Of a DNA stretch of 64,000 nt, positions 1 through 11,128 are shown in pieces. Source of the DNA: Apiotrichum sp. Y4204 (lineage: Eukaryota; Basidiomycota; Tremellomycetes; Trichosporonales; Trichosporonaceae); NCBI GenBank assembly GCA_025531455.1, contig JAMYHL010000034.1, positions 310,001-374,000 on the forward strand. Reading direction: 5' to 3'. Each line of letters starts with the position of its first letter. The first letter of the stretch is position 1. A program made the position numbers and the translations under genes. Below the pieces are notes generated by a model, which saw only the letters and a program-made list of their open reading frames with translations, made no database searches and was not told where the DNA came from.

Positions 1-1138
1 TGTACTCGGCCTCGACTCGGCCCCCAATCAACTCCGATATCCGAATCGGAAAGCGTGCCTGTACGGAACGCGCCCCGGGTGGTTGGCAGGCCCCCTCCAC
101 CGTCAGGTGACTGATGGATGACGTGCTGCGCCAATGTGCGGCTGGTTATAGCTAGGCCGGCTAGCTATAGCTACCAGATTGCAGAATGGGCATCGAGCAT
201 CACTCCTACTGGGACTGGAACCGAGTACAACGCATGCAACGACTGTCTGCGATCTGCGTCGGCAGTGCACTGGAGAAAACTCTCTGCTCATCGGGACATA
301 TCTCGAGTACCTCGCTATCGATGCGGACGCGAACAGCACAACGGGACGCGGGACAGGGAGTAAGGAGTATGGAATGGTGGATAACGCACCGAATAACCCA
401 GGAGCCAGGATCCCGGAGGGGGCGGTGGTTCTGCCGAGACTGGTGATACGCTTGATCTCGGATAAGACCTGGCGTTTGACAATAGCGGGACGGTGTATGT
501 ATGGATGTCTGAGTGGCTCGTTACGAGAAACAACACTCTTTGCTGCTGCAGTGTCGGAATCCGTGGAATCGCCGAGAAATTGCATGCACACAAGACGGCC
601 GTGGGCCGTGGGCGTTTCACATCCGGAGAGACCAGGCGGCGGGCGGCGGGGCAGCGGCAGCGGGCAGGCGGGCACCACCGCTTATTACGCTTCTCCTGGT
701 CCAGTCAGGACGGCGGAATCACTACTGCACGGGGGAGTCGTATTAGAGCGCCGGCTATTGGCTGAGCGAGGTGGTGGATGGGATCACAGGCACAGGAGCA
801 GAGGAGAGGTCAGGCAGATGGACACTTTTTTTTTTTTTTCTCCCGTTTTCACCCCTTCCCCTTTTTGGTGTTTCCGAGTCCTGCTGCTGCGCTCCCCCAC
901 CACCTGCCACTGTGCGCTCGCTGGTAGCACCGACTGCGGGGTGGTGTGGCTGTCGTGCTGACTTGCCCGGCCTGCTCTCTCGCCCAACCACACTCGCCTT
1001 AATAGACTTTGTCTCTCCACATTTCTCTCCCCCTCTCTCCCTCTCCATCTCAGATCACAACCGGGGACACCCCTAGCTTCTCACTCACACCTCGCACTCC
1101 GCATTTCGCATCGAAACTCTAGCACCTAACCCGCCGCA
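1..1138. other. Intergenic region and HEM1 promoter/leader
   Basis: No convincing gene is seen; the open frames here are overlapping and unlike any family. From about 825 to 1080 the plus strand is strongly pyrimidine-rich, including a run of T at 825-838, which is the usual look of a transcription start and leader region in this window. An inverted CCAAT box (ATTGG) lies at 757-761, about 380 bases before the HEM1 start codon. It is a candidate Hap-complex site, but a single pentamer is weak evidence. Confidence 0.5.
757..761 (-). promoter_or_regulatory. CCAAT box in the HEM1 upstream region
   Basis: ATTGG on the plus strand reads CCAAT on the minus strand. CCAAT-binding Hap complexes control heme and iron genes in fungi, so the placement is plausible. 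The motif is short and was not tested statistically. Confidence 0.25.
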
Positions 1139-3041
1139 ATGCAGGTCTCCCAGCTCCTCCGCTACTCGGGCGTCTGCCCCTTCCTCGGCCACTCGAGCGC
1201 CGGCTCGCTCCGCGCCCTCGCGAGCAAGGCCGCCAACTCGGGCTCGGCCCTCACCGCCAAGGCCATCGAGTGCCCCATGATGGGCCCGACGCTCGTCGCC
1301 AAGGCGGGTGCCCGCGGCTACGCCTCCGTCGCCGGCAACAAGGAGGTCGAGGCGATCCACAAGGTGGGCTTACAGCAGAGTCGTGTGCTCTCGGGTTCTC
1401 GGTGCTGACTGGCAGCAAAAGGACATTCCCTTCGACCCCTCGGCGACGCCCGTCGGCAACTGCCCGCACGCCAAGGCTGCGCGCGACGCCGCGGCCGCTG
1501 CTGCCCGCGAGGTGCCCATCTCGACCAAGCGGGCCAAGAAGTCTGTCAACGGCTTCGACTACGATGCGTTTTACGTAAACGAGCTTGACAAGAAGCACAA
1601 GGACAAGTCGTACCGCTACTTCAACAACATCAACCGCATGGCCGCAAAGTTCCCCGTCGCCCACACTGCGCGGACTGATGTCGAGGTTGATGTCTGGTGC
1701 TCGAACGACTACCTCGGCATGAGCAAGAACCCGGTCGTCCTCGACACTATGCGCCGTACCCTCAACCGCTACGGCGCTGGTGCCGGTGGCACCCGAAACA
1801 TTGCGGGTAACGGTGCCCTCCACCTTGCCCTCGAGGAGGAGCTTGCTGGTCTCCACCGCAAGGAGGCTGCCCTTGTCTTCTCCTCGTGCTACGTTGCCAA
1901 CGACGCCTGCCTGGCGACCATTGGCTCCAAGCTCCCCGGTTGTGTTATCTTCTCGGACGCCCTCAACCACGCGTCCATGATCCAGGGTGTCCGCCACTCT
2001 GGTGCCAAAAAGGTCATCTGGAAGCACAACGATGTTGCCGACCTCGAGGCCAAGCTCAAGGCTGTCCCCAAGGACACCCCCAAGATCATCGCCTTTGAGT
2101 CGGTCTACTCGATGTGCGGCTCGGTGGCTCCCATCGAGGCCATCTGTGACCTCGCTGAAAAGTACGGCGCCATCACCTTCCTTGACGAGGTTCACGCCGT
2201 CGGCATGTACGGACCCACTGGTGCCGGTGTTGCCGAGCACCTCGACTTTGCCGCCCACTACGCTACCCGCGACTCGGCGGCTCCCGTCCCCCGCTCGGTG
2301 ATGGACCGCATTGACATTATCACCGGCACCCTCGGCAAGGCGTACGGTGTTGTTGGCGGCTACATCTCCGCCTCGGCCGACCTTGTCGACGTCGTCCGCT
2401 CGTACGCCCCCGGCTTCATCTTCACCACCTCGCTGCCCCCTTCGGTCGTGGCCGGTGCTCAGGCGTCCATCGCTTACCAGCGCGAGTTCATGGGTGACCG
2501 CCGCCTCCAGCAGCTCAACACCCGCGAGGTGAAGAAGCAGTTCAAGGGCCTCGGTATCCCCGTTGTCCCCAACCCCTCGCACATTATCCCCGTGCTTGTC
2601 GGCGACGCCGCCCTTGCCAAGGAGGCCTCGGACCGCCTTCTCAGCAAGCACAACATCTACGTTCAGTCTATCAACTACCCCACCGTCCCCGTCGGTGAGG
2701 AGCGTCTCCGCATTACCCCGACTCCCGGCCACACCGCCGAGCAGGTCGCCCACCTCGTCGAGTCGGTCGACACCATCTTCAAGGACCTCGACCTCAAGCG
2801 TGAGGCCGACTGGGTCGCCATCGGTGGCCGCGCCGGCGTCGGTGCCCCCAACGCGGCCGCTATCGAGCCCATCTGGTCCGAGGCCGAGCTTGGCCTCGAG
2901 GACGGCTCCGCCCCTTCGCCGCTCGCCAACGGCAACCAGCACGTCGTCCTCGGCGACGCCGTCAAGGTCGCTGAGAAGCGCCTCACCCACCTCCTCGACG
3001 TCGGACCCCGTCTCGCTTCCGAGTCGGCCACCACCGCCTAA
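1139..3041 (+). CDS. HEM1: 5-aminolevulinate synthase, mitochondrial
   Basis: Condenses glycine and succinyl-CoA to 5-aminolevulinate in the mitochondrial matrix, the first step of heme synthesis, using pyridoxal phosphate. There are two exons, 1139-1363 and 1416-3041; the 52-nt intron is phase 0 and the product is about 616 aa. The alpha-oxoamine synthase core is clear: [11 protein letters not shown], the [17 protein letters not shown] segment, and the PLP lysine in GTLGKAYG at residue 383. The N terminus looks like a mitochondrial presequence. It carries Cys-Pro heme-regulatory motifs at residues 13 and 45, and a third CP lies at residue 91 just before the core. The C-terminal tail after the core is long and Ala/Glu-rich. 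The minus-strand frame across the whole gene is a codon-bias shadow. Confidence 0.96.
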
Positions 3042-4134
3042 GGCGTTGTAGTTGATCTGTGAAATGGATGAGTGTTTGCAGTTTATAATATGGTTGAGCA
3101 GCAGCGGACAAAATGAAGTAGGGTGCAGATAGGCGAATGATAGGCGAGGCAGGCGGAAGGTCTGGCGTGGCAGCAATTGGCGATCACGATCAATTCAAGT
3201 CCCGGTCGTGCGTTTGTGCTTGTGGCTGTGGGTGTCATCTTCACCCGTCTCATGCTGCCTGCGACTCGTGCCAGGTAAGCACATTTGAGCAGTTGACACT
3301 AGGCAATGCCAACCCCGCGCCGCGACAGTCGATAGAGGAAGAGACTAGCAGACAGCAAGAAGAAAGGAAGATAAAATAAAGAATAAAGAACCTTTTTCCC
3401 ACTATGTAAGTTGTGCACACACTAATAACAAACATCAAATCGGCCGTACTTGCAGCTTGCAGGAAGAGCCCGAGGTATTTGCCTTGAATGGGTACATGTG
3501 CCTTGAAGCTCAGTGGAGCCTCGAGTGGGGAGGATAACAGGGTGCGCGCTAGAGATAGTGTCGGTGTCGAGGTTTCGAGTTTCGAGCGCCGCCCGCAGGA
3601 AGACTGGCATTGCATCACGTCGTACTGGTATCAGGGATGCTACTCGGCTTTATATCCGGTATACTGTAGGATCTGGAGATTCCAGACCATATCAGAGGAA
3701 GAGCGGTGTCCAGTGGCCCGCCAGTGGCGCCTGGCGCTCCGGGGTGCACAGTACTTCGCCACACACACTCCTGCGTCCCACGTCTCTGTCCATCAACAAC
3801 ACAAAGAAAAACACCTATACAATACAATTCTCGAAATGCACAAGGTCCAAAGCATCTAGATCCCACGCAGTCCTTTCTCTCCGCAGCGAGAGTGGTAAAC
3901 CTGCATCCAGCCTCCCAACATGATAGGGTGGGACACGCAGCCGAATCCCCAAAGTGGCGATCAATGTGCGGATCCGCGCCCGCTGGAACACGGACACGGA
4001 ACACAGAACACCGCCGATCCATTCCAGTCGATACGCGCCAACACTCCAACTCCATCCCATTTCCATCTCGCATTCAATATCTTCGCAGGTTCGCAACTTG
4101 CATCCTCCCCGACGGCCGCCAGGGCAAAAACATG
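3042..4134. other. Intergenic region after HEM1
   Basis: Contains the HEM1 3' end and about 1 kb with no supported gene. Short frames on both strands overlap each other and show no family resemblance. Confidence 0.5.
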
Positions 4135-4221
4135 TGACGATTGACGGGGTCGAACCGCCGGCCTCATGCGTGCATCCACTGGATGTAAAGCATGCGCTCT
4201 AACCAACTGAGCTAAATCGCC
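4135..4221 (-). tRNA. tRNA-Val (anticodon UAC) with a 13-nt intron
   Basis: On the minus strand a full cloverleaf folds. The acceptor GGCGATT pairs with AATCGTC (one G-U), the D arm is GCTC/GAGC, the anticodon stem CATGC/GCATG, and the T arm GGCGG/CCGTC around TTCGACC. The discriminator base is A. The anticodon loop reads TTTACA, then a 13-nt insertion, then C. The insertion sits at the canonical 37/38 intron position, giving anticodon UAC for Val and a mature length of 74 nt. CCA is not encoded, as expected in eukaryotes. Confidence 0.9.
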
Positions 4222-4558
4222 GACTCGGCTGACGTGATTTTTGCGATGGCCCAGGACTGGATCGGCGAAATCCCGCGTGGAAAGCACGTGAAAAGAGTGG
4301 AGAGTGGAGAGAGTTCGAGGACTGCGGAGTTGAGTGAGCATCATGTTGAGTGAGCATCATCCCGGATCTCGGATATCTCGGAAACACCCGTCCGCTGCTG
4401 TCGGGAGCGTAGCACAGTGACTGGCCGCCGATGTACTTTCCGCGATGTCAGTGTATGAGTCTGTCAGTACCACCCGGAGTTCAGTATCAAAGGCGAGACG
4501 AGAAAGAAATAACCCCAAATCCACGAGTGGCGCACGATTTTTCATCTTTTCGCTAAAT
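4222..4558. other. Short intergenic region between tRNA-Val and GRX5
   Basis: Holds the tRNA upstream flank and the 3' flank of GRX5. No further gene is seen. Confidence 0.5.
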
Positions 4559-5224
4559 CTACTTCTTCTCCTCGACCGGCAGCTCCTCGACAAGGCCCTC
4601 CTTGACGAGGAGGTTTTCGAGCTCGCCAGACTGGTGCACTTCCCATTAGCACAGTTGTTATTGTCCACTTACTCGAGAGCATAATGTCGCATCCGCCGAC
4701 AAACTCGCCCTTGACGTACACCTGCGGGATCGTCGGCCACTCGCTGATGTAAGCTTAAGCATTTTCGTTTGTCATTCCCCACCTGTACTCCTTGATGCCC
4801 TCGCGGAGCTCGGGGTCCTCGAGACAGTTGAACGAGACGAGCTTTTCGCGCGGGACGCCCTGGACCTCGAGAATCTGGCAGACGGCGCGGGAAAAGCCGC
4901 ACTGCGGCTGCTCGGGCGTACCCTTCATGAAGACGACGAGCGGGTTCTCGTGCACCGCCTGGTATTAGTAAAGTCAAGGGATGGAGATATCGCTAGAGAA
5001 CGAGCTTGTATTGGATGTAGCAGCTCGTCGCAATTACGCGTGCGGCGATCCCACAGTGCTGACTCACATTGTCGATGAGCTTGCGCGCCTCGTCGCTGAG
5101 GGCGCGGCGCTGCGCGATGGCGGCGTTGGCGCGGGCGACCTGCGCGCGGGGAAGAGCGGCCTGCCGTGAGCTCTGAGTAAATGAGATGGCTCACGAATGT
5201 GCGGAGACCGGCGCGGGCGAACAT
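4559..5224 (-). CDS. GRX5: Monothiol glutaredoxin, mitochondrial (Grx5 type)
   Basis: Binds and transfers [2Fe-2S] clusters in the mitochondrial matrix as part of the iron-sulfur assembly machinery. Five exons give about 145 aa. A short N-terminal segment starting [10 protein letters not shown] looks like a targeting signal. The monothiol active site CGFS is at residues 61-64, followed by the glutathione-binding [19 protein letters not shown] block and a charged tail ending VEEKK. One intron of 39 nt splits the Ser codon of EYSEW. The last intron is phase 1 and ends in AAG, restoring the conserved LSMHQSGEL; reading it to the nearby CAG would break the frame. The start was chosen because it gives the targeting peptide and joins in frame. 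Confidence 0.93.
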
Positions 5225-5469
5225 TGTAGAAGTAGATGGAGTGATGGCAACAAGCACAGTTAGTGGCGACCGACTTTTGGCCGAGAGGGTGAGGGGCGGA
5301 ATTGGGCGGCGCTAATTGGTCCCGCTTACATGGATACGATACATGCTACTACTACTACTACGATGACGGCCTCCACTTTCGCATGGGGCCTATGACAACT
5401 CCGCTTCGGACCTGTCTTCCGATCCCCTCTGCCCACGAACCTATGAGCTACGCTCTGCCCTCAAATACC

Positions 5470-7343
5470 CTACTCAAGCACCTTGGTCACCACGCCGAGC
5501 ACTTTTGTCTTCGCCTCGCGGAGAAGAATCAGCTGGCCCTCCTTGACGTACTCGGCATGGCCGATAAACTCAAACACGACCTTGCACCTGTCGCCCGTGC
5601 GGATCAAGCCCGAGGGGTGGTCGAGCGACTCGATGCGCACCGTCTGGCGGATGGCGCCGCAGTGCAGCATCGCAGTGTAGCGCGGCTGGATGGTGGATGC
5701 GTGGTGCAGGACCATGACCATGCCTTCGAAGCGCTTGGCGGCTTTCGGGGGCGTGTCGGATCTGGCGACCAGCACCATGCCCTTGCGCACCTGTTGCCGG
5801 CGGATGCGTTTGAGCGCAAAGCTGGAGTCAGCGGGAGGGAAGGAAGAAGCAGCTCACGATACGCTCTGGCCAGCCTCGGCAGAGTCAACTTTTGCGCGTT
5901 TGCGCTCAATGGTCTTGATCACCGAGGGAATAAAGTGGCCAAGCGAGTCGGGGCCGAGGAGGACAGGGTCGTTGGGATGCACGACGCCGGCAGTCACGAC
6001 GCCAGAAACGACCGTGCCGACGAACGGCACCGAAAAGACGTCGCTGATCTGGAACTCCATAGGCGCGTCGACCACATACCGCTCGTCCATCTGCGACGAC
6101 GGGAGGCAGTTGAGAAATGTCCTCACGTTGTCTATGTTCTTCCCCGTGACGTTGGACACCTTGAAGATGGGGCATAATCTTGCGTCAGTGACATACACCA
6201 AAACACACCCACTTGGAGCCGCCCGAAGGGCGCGAGAGCTGGCGCGCCGCGTCGACCGCCTGCCGCGCATCCTCTACAAACACGGGTACCCGCCGGCATC
6301 CGGGGCTCTTGAGCACCTTGACCAGCATGTTGACTGTCTGTTCGAGGATATTCGGGGGCGTCATGTCGGTCTACGGTGAGCCAACGCCCTGCTCAATTAC
6401 TACCCACCTTTGTGATGCACACCGCTATTGGGACGTTGAGGGCGAGCGCGACGCCGAGGTGCTCTTTAGACATGCCGATCAAGCCCGCGTTGCCACCAAC
6501 CATGAGGAGCACATAGTCGGGGGCACAGCCAGAGAGACCAAAGAGTGTAGTTTTGAAATATCGCTCGTGGCCCGCAAGGTCGATAAACGAAACCACTTTT
6601 GCCGCGCGTTTACAAATCTCCTCCCAGTTGAGCTTCTCGCGCTTGGCGCCCGACGCATCATGCGCAGAGGGGTAGATCGGCTGGCCAGTGGTGGTGAATC
6701 CGAGGATCTCGCCGCCGACAGACGATGTGCGCCCCGACTCGATTTCGTGCGGGTGGCGGAACAATGCGACTCGCGCCTTGCCGCGCCCGTCGTCGAGTCC
6801 GCCGCGCGTCAACACGCCCAGCGTCGTCGACTTGCCGGCGTCCACATTGCCCACGACGGCAACACGCACCTCCATTACGTCCTCGACGCGGTGCGGACGC
6901 AGACGCACCATCCAGCACGCGCCCTCCTCGTCGCGATACAGCTGGGTCATGTCCGTCTGGATTGCGGCCGCCGAGGCCGCGAGGCGTCCCTCCTCCTTCT
7001 CGAGGGACGCGCCCTCAAGCGCAATGATCACCTCGCCGTGCCCGCGCAGTAACAATGACGCGAGGGCGGCACGTATCTTCTCATCATTCCCCTCCTTGAG
7101 CAGCTCCTGTCGGTGAGCGTGCGGAAACCAGTTCATACCCACCTCTATCCGAATGTCCTCAATCTGGGCCTCGGGCTGCGGCTCAACAGCAGCCTCGGGC
7201 TTGGTCTCGACCTTCTCCTTCTCCTTCCTCGGCTTGGCCAACTCGGCAGCGGCGTGCGCCTCTCGTGCGCGCGCTATTGCCTGGCGCTGCTTCTCGTGCG
7301 CAAAGTTCTCAATCTCGGCCTGGAACGACCGCAGCGTTGTCAT
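5470..7343 (-). CDS. GTPBP1/GTPBP2-family translational GTPase
   Basis: An EF-Tu-like GTPase of the GTPBP1 (GP-1) family, whose animal members act in ribosome-associated quality control and mRNA turnover. The role in this fungus is inferred. G1 is GNVDAGKST, followed by the family-typical ESGRTSSVGGEILGF, G3 DLAGHE, and G4 TKTD. An intron falls inside G4, so the intron must be removed to restore it. The domain II/III part runs through VPFVGTVVSGVV to KTKVLGVVTKVLE at the C terminus. At least four introns are supported. Two are only 36 nt, and one of these (about 7105-7140) is a multiple of three without a stop, so an unspliced form would add 12 residues. The N terminus is a charged coiled-coil-like segment. 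It is cytosolic by family. Confidence 0.87.
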
Positions 7344-8146
7344 CGTGGGCTAAGCGATGGATGCGCGTAGGCGGTGTGATGCAGTGTGATGCGGGGTTAG
7401 TCGGTGTGTGATGGTTGATGTGGTCTAAGGTGTAGGAAATGGATGTGTCCGGGATGATAAACGTTCGCCTTTTGAGGTGCGCGACTGTTTCGAGTCGATG
7501 GCTTCTTTGGGTTCTTCCTTCTTGTGCTTGGCGGATGGCAAATGTGGAACAACTAAGAGAGATCTGAAGGTGGATGGATGCAATAGAATCAATAGATAGA
7601 AATGGGCGGCAAACCCGACCCGCGCCCGACTCTAATCGAGTCCGGGCCAGACGTCACTGAGGGATTCGTATGCGGAACCCAGGGGGTCGCAGCGGGGGCA
7701 CGTGTGGGGTAAATAGTGGGGTGTGGCGGGTGGCAAACACGGTGGCGGATTGGGTGTGGCATCCTTCCACGAGAAGAGATCTCATCACCATCTCTATCCC
7801 TCACAGAGTCGATGCCGACTCGCAGCTGACTCGGCACTCACAGAACGGGGGCGATCTCTGATGGTCAGCGGTTAGATTCCAATGTCTTCATGCTTGTTGC
7901 AATGTAATTGGACACTGTTATGCATCTTTGCCACTAACACACCAGGACGCTTCAAGGATCGAGTCAACGGCCCCTGTCCCCAGACGGCTTCGGCACCGCA
8001 ATAGTTCCATCGGGGGATAAAGGTTTGTCGTAATCCCTGGAAAGCTAAGCCAGAGACTGGTCTCCCCGACTCGGTGCAGAGTCAACCGCGGCTTGTCGGA
8101 ACTAATACATCTACAGTACAGTATGTACACAACACTCCCCCCCAGT
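7344..8146. other. Intergenic region
   Basis: About 0.8 kb holding the upstream region of the GTPBP1-like gene and the 3' flank of the ABC-F gene. No gene, tRNA or repeat is supported. Confidence 0.5.
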
Positions 8147-10408
8147 CTATGCGTCGAACCGCGCCACATAGTCATCAACGCTCTCCAGGAGCTCGAGCCG
8201 CCCGCCCTCGAGGGCATACACTTCGTCGGCCGTCTCGCGGACAAAGTGGCGGTCGTGGGTGATGAGCACGACTGCGCCCTCAAAGTCGTTTACGGCGGTG
8301 ACGAGGCCTTGGACGGCGTACATGTCCAAATGGTTTGTGATTTCGTCGAGAAGTAAGAGGTGCGGGCGGGAGAAGAGCATGAGCGCCATTGCGAGGCGGG
8401 CGCGCTGGCCTCCAGAGAGGGTGTGCACCGGCCGCGTGGCGAGACTGCCGCCGAGCTCGAAGGAGCCGAGCCACTTGCGCATGTCGCCCTCTTTTGGCTC
8501 GGCGGGAATGCCGTCCGGTCCGGTGTTCACCTCGCGCGCGTGATCGATCAGCATTGCCAGCGCACTCTCCCGCACAGAAGAGAGTTCGTCGACAAAGTGC
8601 TGTGTGTAGTGCCCGATCTTGAGGCGCCCGTGCCGTTCGATATGGCCATGTGTCGGCTGAAGGGCACCAGCAATGAGCTGGACGAGCGTCGACTTGCCGC
8701 AGCCGTTCAATCCCACTATGGCGATATGGTCGCCGTACATGATTGACAGCGAGATGCTCTTCAGCACGCGATGTTTCTTCTTGGGGTACGAGAACGACAC
8801 CGAGTTAAGCGACAGAATCGGGCCAGGAGACACGATCGCATCCGGCTGGGGTAATCGCAGATCGACCTCCTTTTCGGCCTTGATGAGCTCAATCTCTGGG
8901 CGCATGGTATCGTGGTACCCCGCCCAGTACGACACCTTGAAGCGTTTCCCATCCTCTGTCTTTTCCATGCCGCTCATGCGCTCAAGCTTCTTGGCCCGCG
9001 AGGCAACCTGGCCGAGCACCTTGTCATCGTTGGCGGACTTTGCATGCGCCTTGAACTTTTCGATACTCTTCTTGACGTGTTCCCGTCTCCGCTCAAGCGA
9101 CGCGTGCTGCCGTTCCTTCTTCTTCCGCAGTTCATCTTCTGTCTGCTCATAGTCGTCGTAGTTTCCGGGATGGTACGACAGCGTGCGGTCCTTGAGGCGG
9201 ATAATCTCCTGCGAGATGGCGTTGAGAAAGTCGCGGTCGTGCGAGACGCACACAATGGTAATGTCGACGAGTGAAGTGAGATACTCCTGGAGCCACGCAA
9301 TAGCCGCGAGATCCAAGTGGTTTGTGCACTCATCAAGAAGGAGGACGTCGGGCTGGACAAACATGGCCTTTGCGAGGGCCACACGCATACGCCATCCACC
9401 AGAGAGCCGCCGCACAGGCCCATCAGCCATCTCGTCGCTGACATCGAGCGACGTCAGAATGGCACGTGCGCGTGCTTCGGCCGAATGTGCGTCCATCGCA
9501 TCGAGCTCGGCATACAGCTTGGCCAGCACGCCAGCCGCGGCAGCTGCAATACCCGCGGTATCAGCAGCAGCGTCTCCGTACACCTCGGCGCGGACGGCGG
9601 CAACCATCGTCTGCTCGGCCTTGAGCGCGACCCCGCGGGCCGTCTTCCCTCGCTTCCCACTACGTAGCGTTGCAATCTTCTGCGCGGCATCGATACGCTC
9701 CTCCGCAATGCGCTTGACATACGCCTCGATCGCGTCCTCGACCCCATGCTGTTCCGCCACAGCCGCCTCGAGGCGCCGCACGTCCCCTACGCGCTTGTGC
9801 CGTTCGATATCCGCCCCGAGAACCGTCTCAATAACGCTCTCGTCCGTGTCCACGACATCGAGCTGCTGGACGTACAGCGTGCGTATGTTCTCTGGCCAGC
9901 CGACGAGCGACTTGTCCCCGATCACGCCGAGCAGCGTCGACTTGCCCGCCCCGTTCCGCCCCACGAGGCCGTAGTGCGTCCCGGCCTTGAGCCAGAGGCG
10001 CGAGTCGACAAGCAGGTCCGTGTCCCCAATCACAATGTTGACGTTCCGCAAATCCACGTCTTTGCTCAGCGTCGTGAGCGTCGCAGAGTGGAAGCGGGAT
10101 TGCTGGGAATACGCCTGTACGGGCGGCTTTGTCGGTCGGTCCCGGTCCTTGTCGTCCTTCCGCCGTTCTTTCTTCTCCTTGACCTTTTCCTTCTCCTCGT
10201 TGCCATCCCCAAGTGAGAGCCGCGTAAACATCGCGTCGAGGTCCTTTGCGCTCATACCGAGGAACGGCGTGAGCGCGCGGCGCATCTCGTCGGCCTCGGC
10301 GGCCTGCGGCACCACCGTGCGGAGGTACGCGAGCGTCTCGTCGTCGAGCGTCTCCCGCACGTCCGCCGGCGCGGCGGCTACCACCGTGTCGAGCGTGAGG
10401 GCGACCAT
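8147..10408 (-). CDS. ABC-F family ATPase (Gcn20/ABCF3-like)
   Basis: A soluble twin-ATPase of the ABC-F family, whose members bind ribosomes and act in translation or its control. There are no membrane segments. The single exon gives 753 aa. The N-terminal 100 residues are helical and then Lys/Glu-rich. ABC1 has Walker A GRNGAGKST at about residues 150-158, signature LSGGWRMRVALAK and Walker B VLLLDECTNHLD. ABC2 has GLNGCGKST, LSGGQRARLAMAL and LLLLDEITNHLD. A charged linker lies between them. The start at 10408 (MVALTLD) is preferred; an in-frame ATG 17 codons upstream exists but adds an atypical sequence. The spacing after Walker A resembles Gcn20 more than Arb1, but the exact subfamily is not certain. 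Confidence 0.9.
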   Translation of the reverse strand: MVALTLDTVVAAAPADVRETLDDETLAYLRTVVPQAAEADEMRRALTPFLGMSAKDLDAMFTRLSLGDGNEEKEKVKEKKERRKDDKDRDRPTKPPVQAYSQQSRFHSATLTTLSKDVDLRNVNIVIGDTDLLVDSRLWLKAGTHYGLVGRNGAGKSTLLGVIGDKSLVGWPENIRTLYVQQLDVVDTDESVIETVLGADIERHKRVGDVRRLEAAVAEQHGVEDAIEAYVKRIAEERIDAAQKIATLRSGKRGKTARGVALKAEQTMVAAVRAEVYGDAAADTAGIAAAAAGVLAKLYAELDAMDAHSAEARARAILTSLDVSDEMADGPVRRLSGGWRMRVALAKAMFVQPDVLLLDECTNHLDLAAIAWLQEYLTSLVDITIVCVSHDRDFLNAISQEIIRLKDRTLSYHPGNYDDYEQTEDELRKKKERQHASLERRREHVKKSIEKFKAHAKSANDDKVLGQVASRAKKLERMSGMEKTEDGKRFKVSYWAGYHDTMRPEIELIKAEKEVDLRLPQPDAIVSPGPILSLNSVSFSYPKKKHRVLKSISLSIMYGDHIAIVGLNGCGKSTLVQLIAGALQPTHGHIERHGRLKIGHYTQHFVDELSSVRESALAMLIDHAREVNTGPDGIPAEPKEGDMRKWLGSFELGGSLATRPVHTLSGGQRARLAMALMLFSRPHLLLLDEITNHLDMYAVQGLVTAVNDFEGAVVLITHDRHFVRETADEVYALEGGRLELLESVDDYVARFDA

Positions 10409-11128
10409 CGTGTATGGGGAAGCTGTGAATGATTTGTAACAAGATATCTGGAGAGTCAATGCTGTATTTATCCCAGACGCTGGACATGCTGGACAACTGT
10501 GTCTTCCGCTTGGCGCGAGTCATTTTCGGATCCGAGGAGAGGAGAGTGACGTAGCGCGGATATCGCCGGGGTGTACATCCAACACAAATGCTCGGCGATC
10601 TGTGATCTAAGCCCACTATATTCTTGGCTCAATGCCTGATCTACACAGAAAGAGCACTAATGTCTTGGTCTTTGTGTCGCTAGCTAGCTTAAGCCAACGA
10701 GCTAGTTGACGGCCACAGAGTCGGGGAATAGGGTGCAGCTGGGTATGCAACCACTATCTGAGATAACGGATCCGGGGGCTAATAAGAGATTCAGAAGCGC
10801 CACGACGAGCATCATCGGAGACACTCCGGATCCGGAGTATCGTGTGTCTGCTGGCCCACTTATTGCAGCGGAGAACACGATGTACACGAGTTGATAAATC
10901 CAAGGACCACCAGAGTGAATGAACAGGCACGTCTCTGACACAGCGACAATACCACGACAGTGCATGACCTCGGCAGGGTTGCGGCCGCCGCCTCTTGGTG
11001 CTCCTCTCTCACAGGAGCAGCACTCCAACTCTCGCATGATATTGTACGACTGCATTGCGACTGCATTATACAACAGTCTCTTCTAACAAGGGTGCCGGCC
11101 GCAAGCATGTGCCCGAGCTCCACTCCAT
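10409..11128. other. Intergenic region between ABC-F and RVS161
   Basis: Contains the ABC-F leader. A splice-like CTGACTCTCCAG-type element on the minus strand near 10450 could mark a 5' UTR intron. The RVS161 3' flank lies at the other end. No gene is supported. Confidence 0.45.

Noticed and set aside
1251..3176. 641-codon minus-strand open frame opposite HEM1
   Set aside because: It lies entirely over the HEM1 coding exons; its Gly/Val/Asp-rich composition is the usual antisense shadow of a GC-biased gene.
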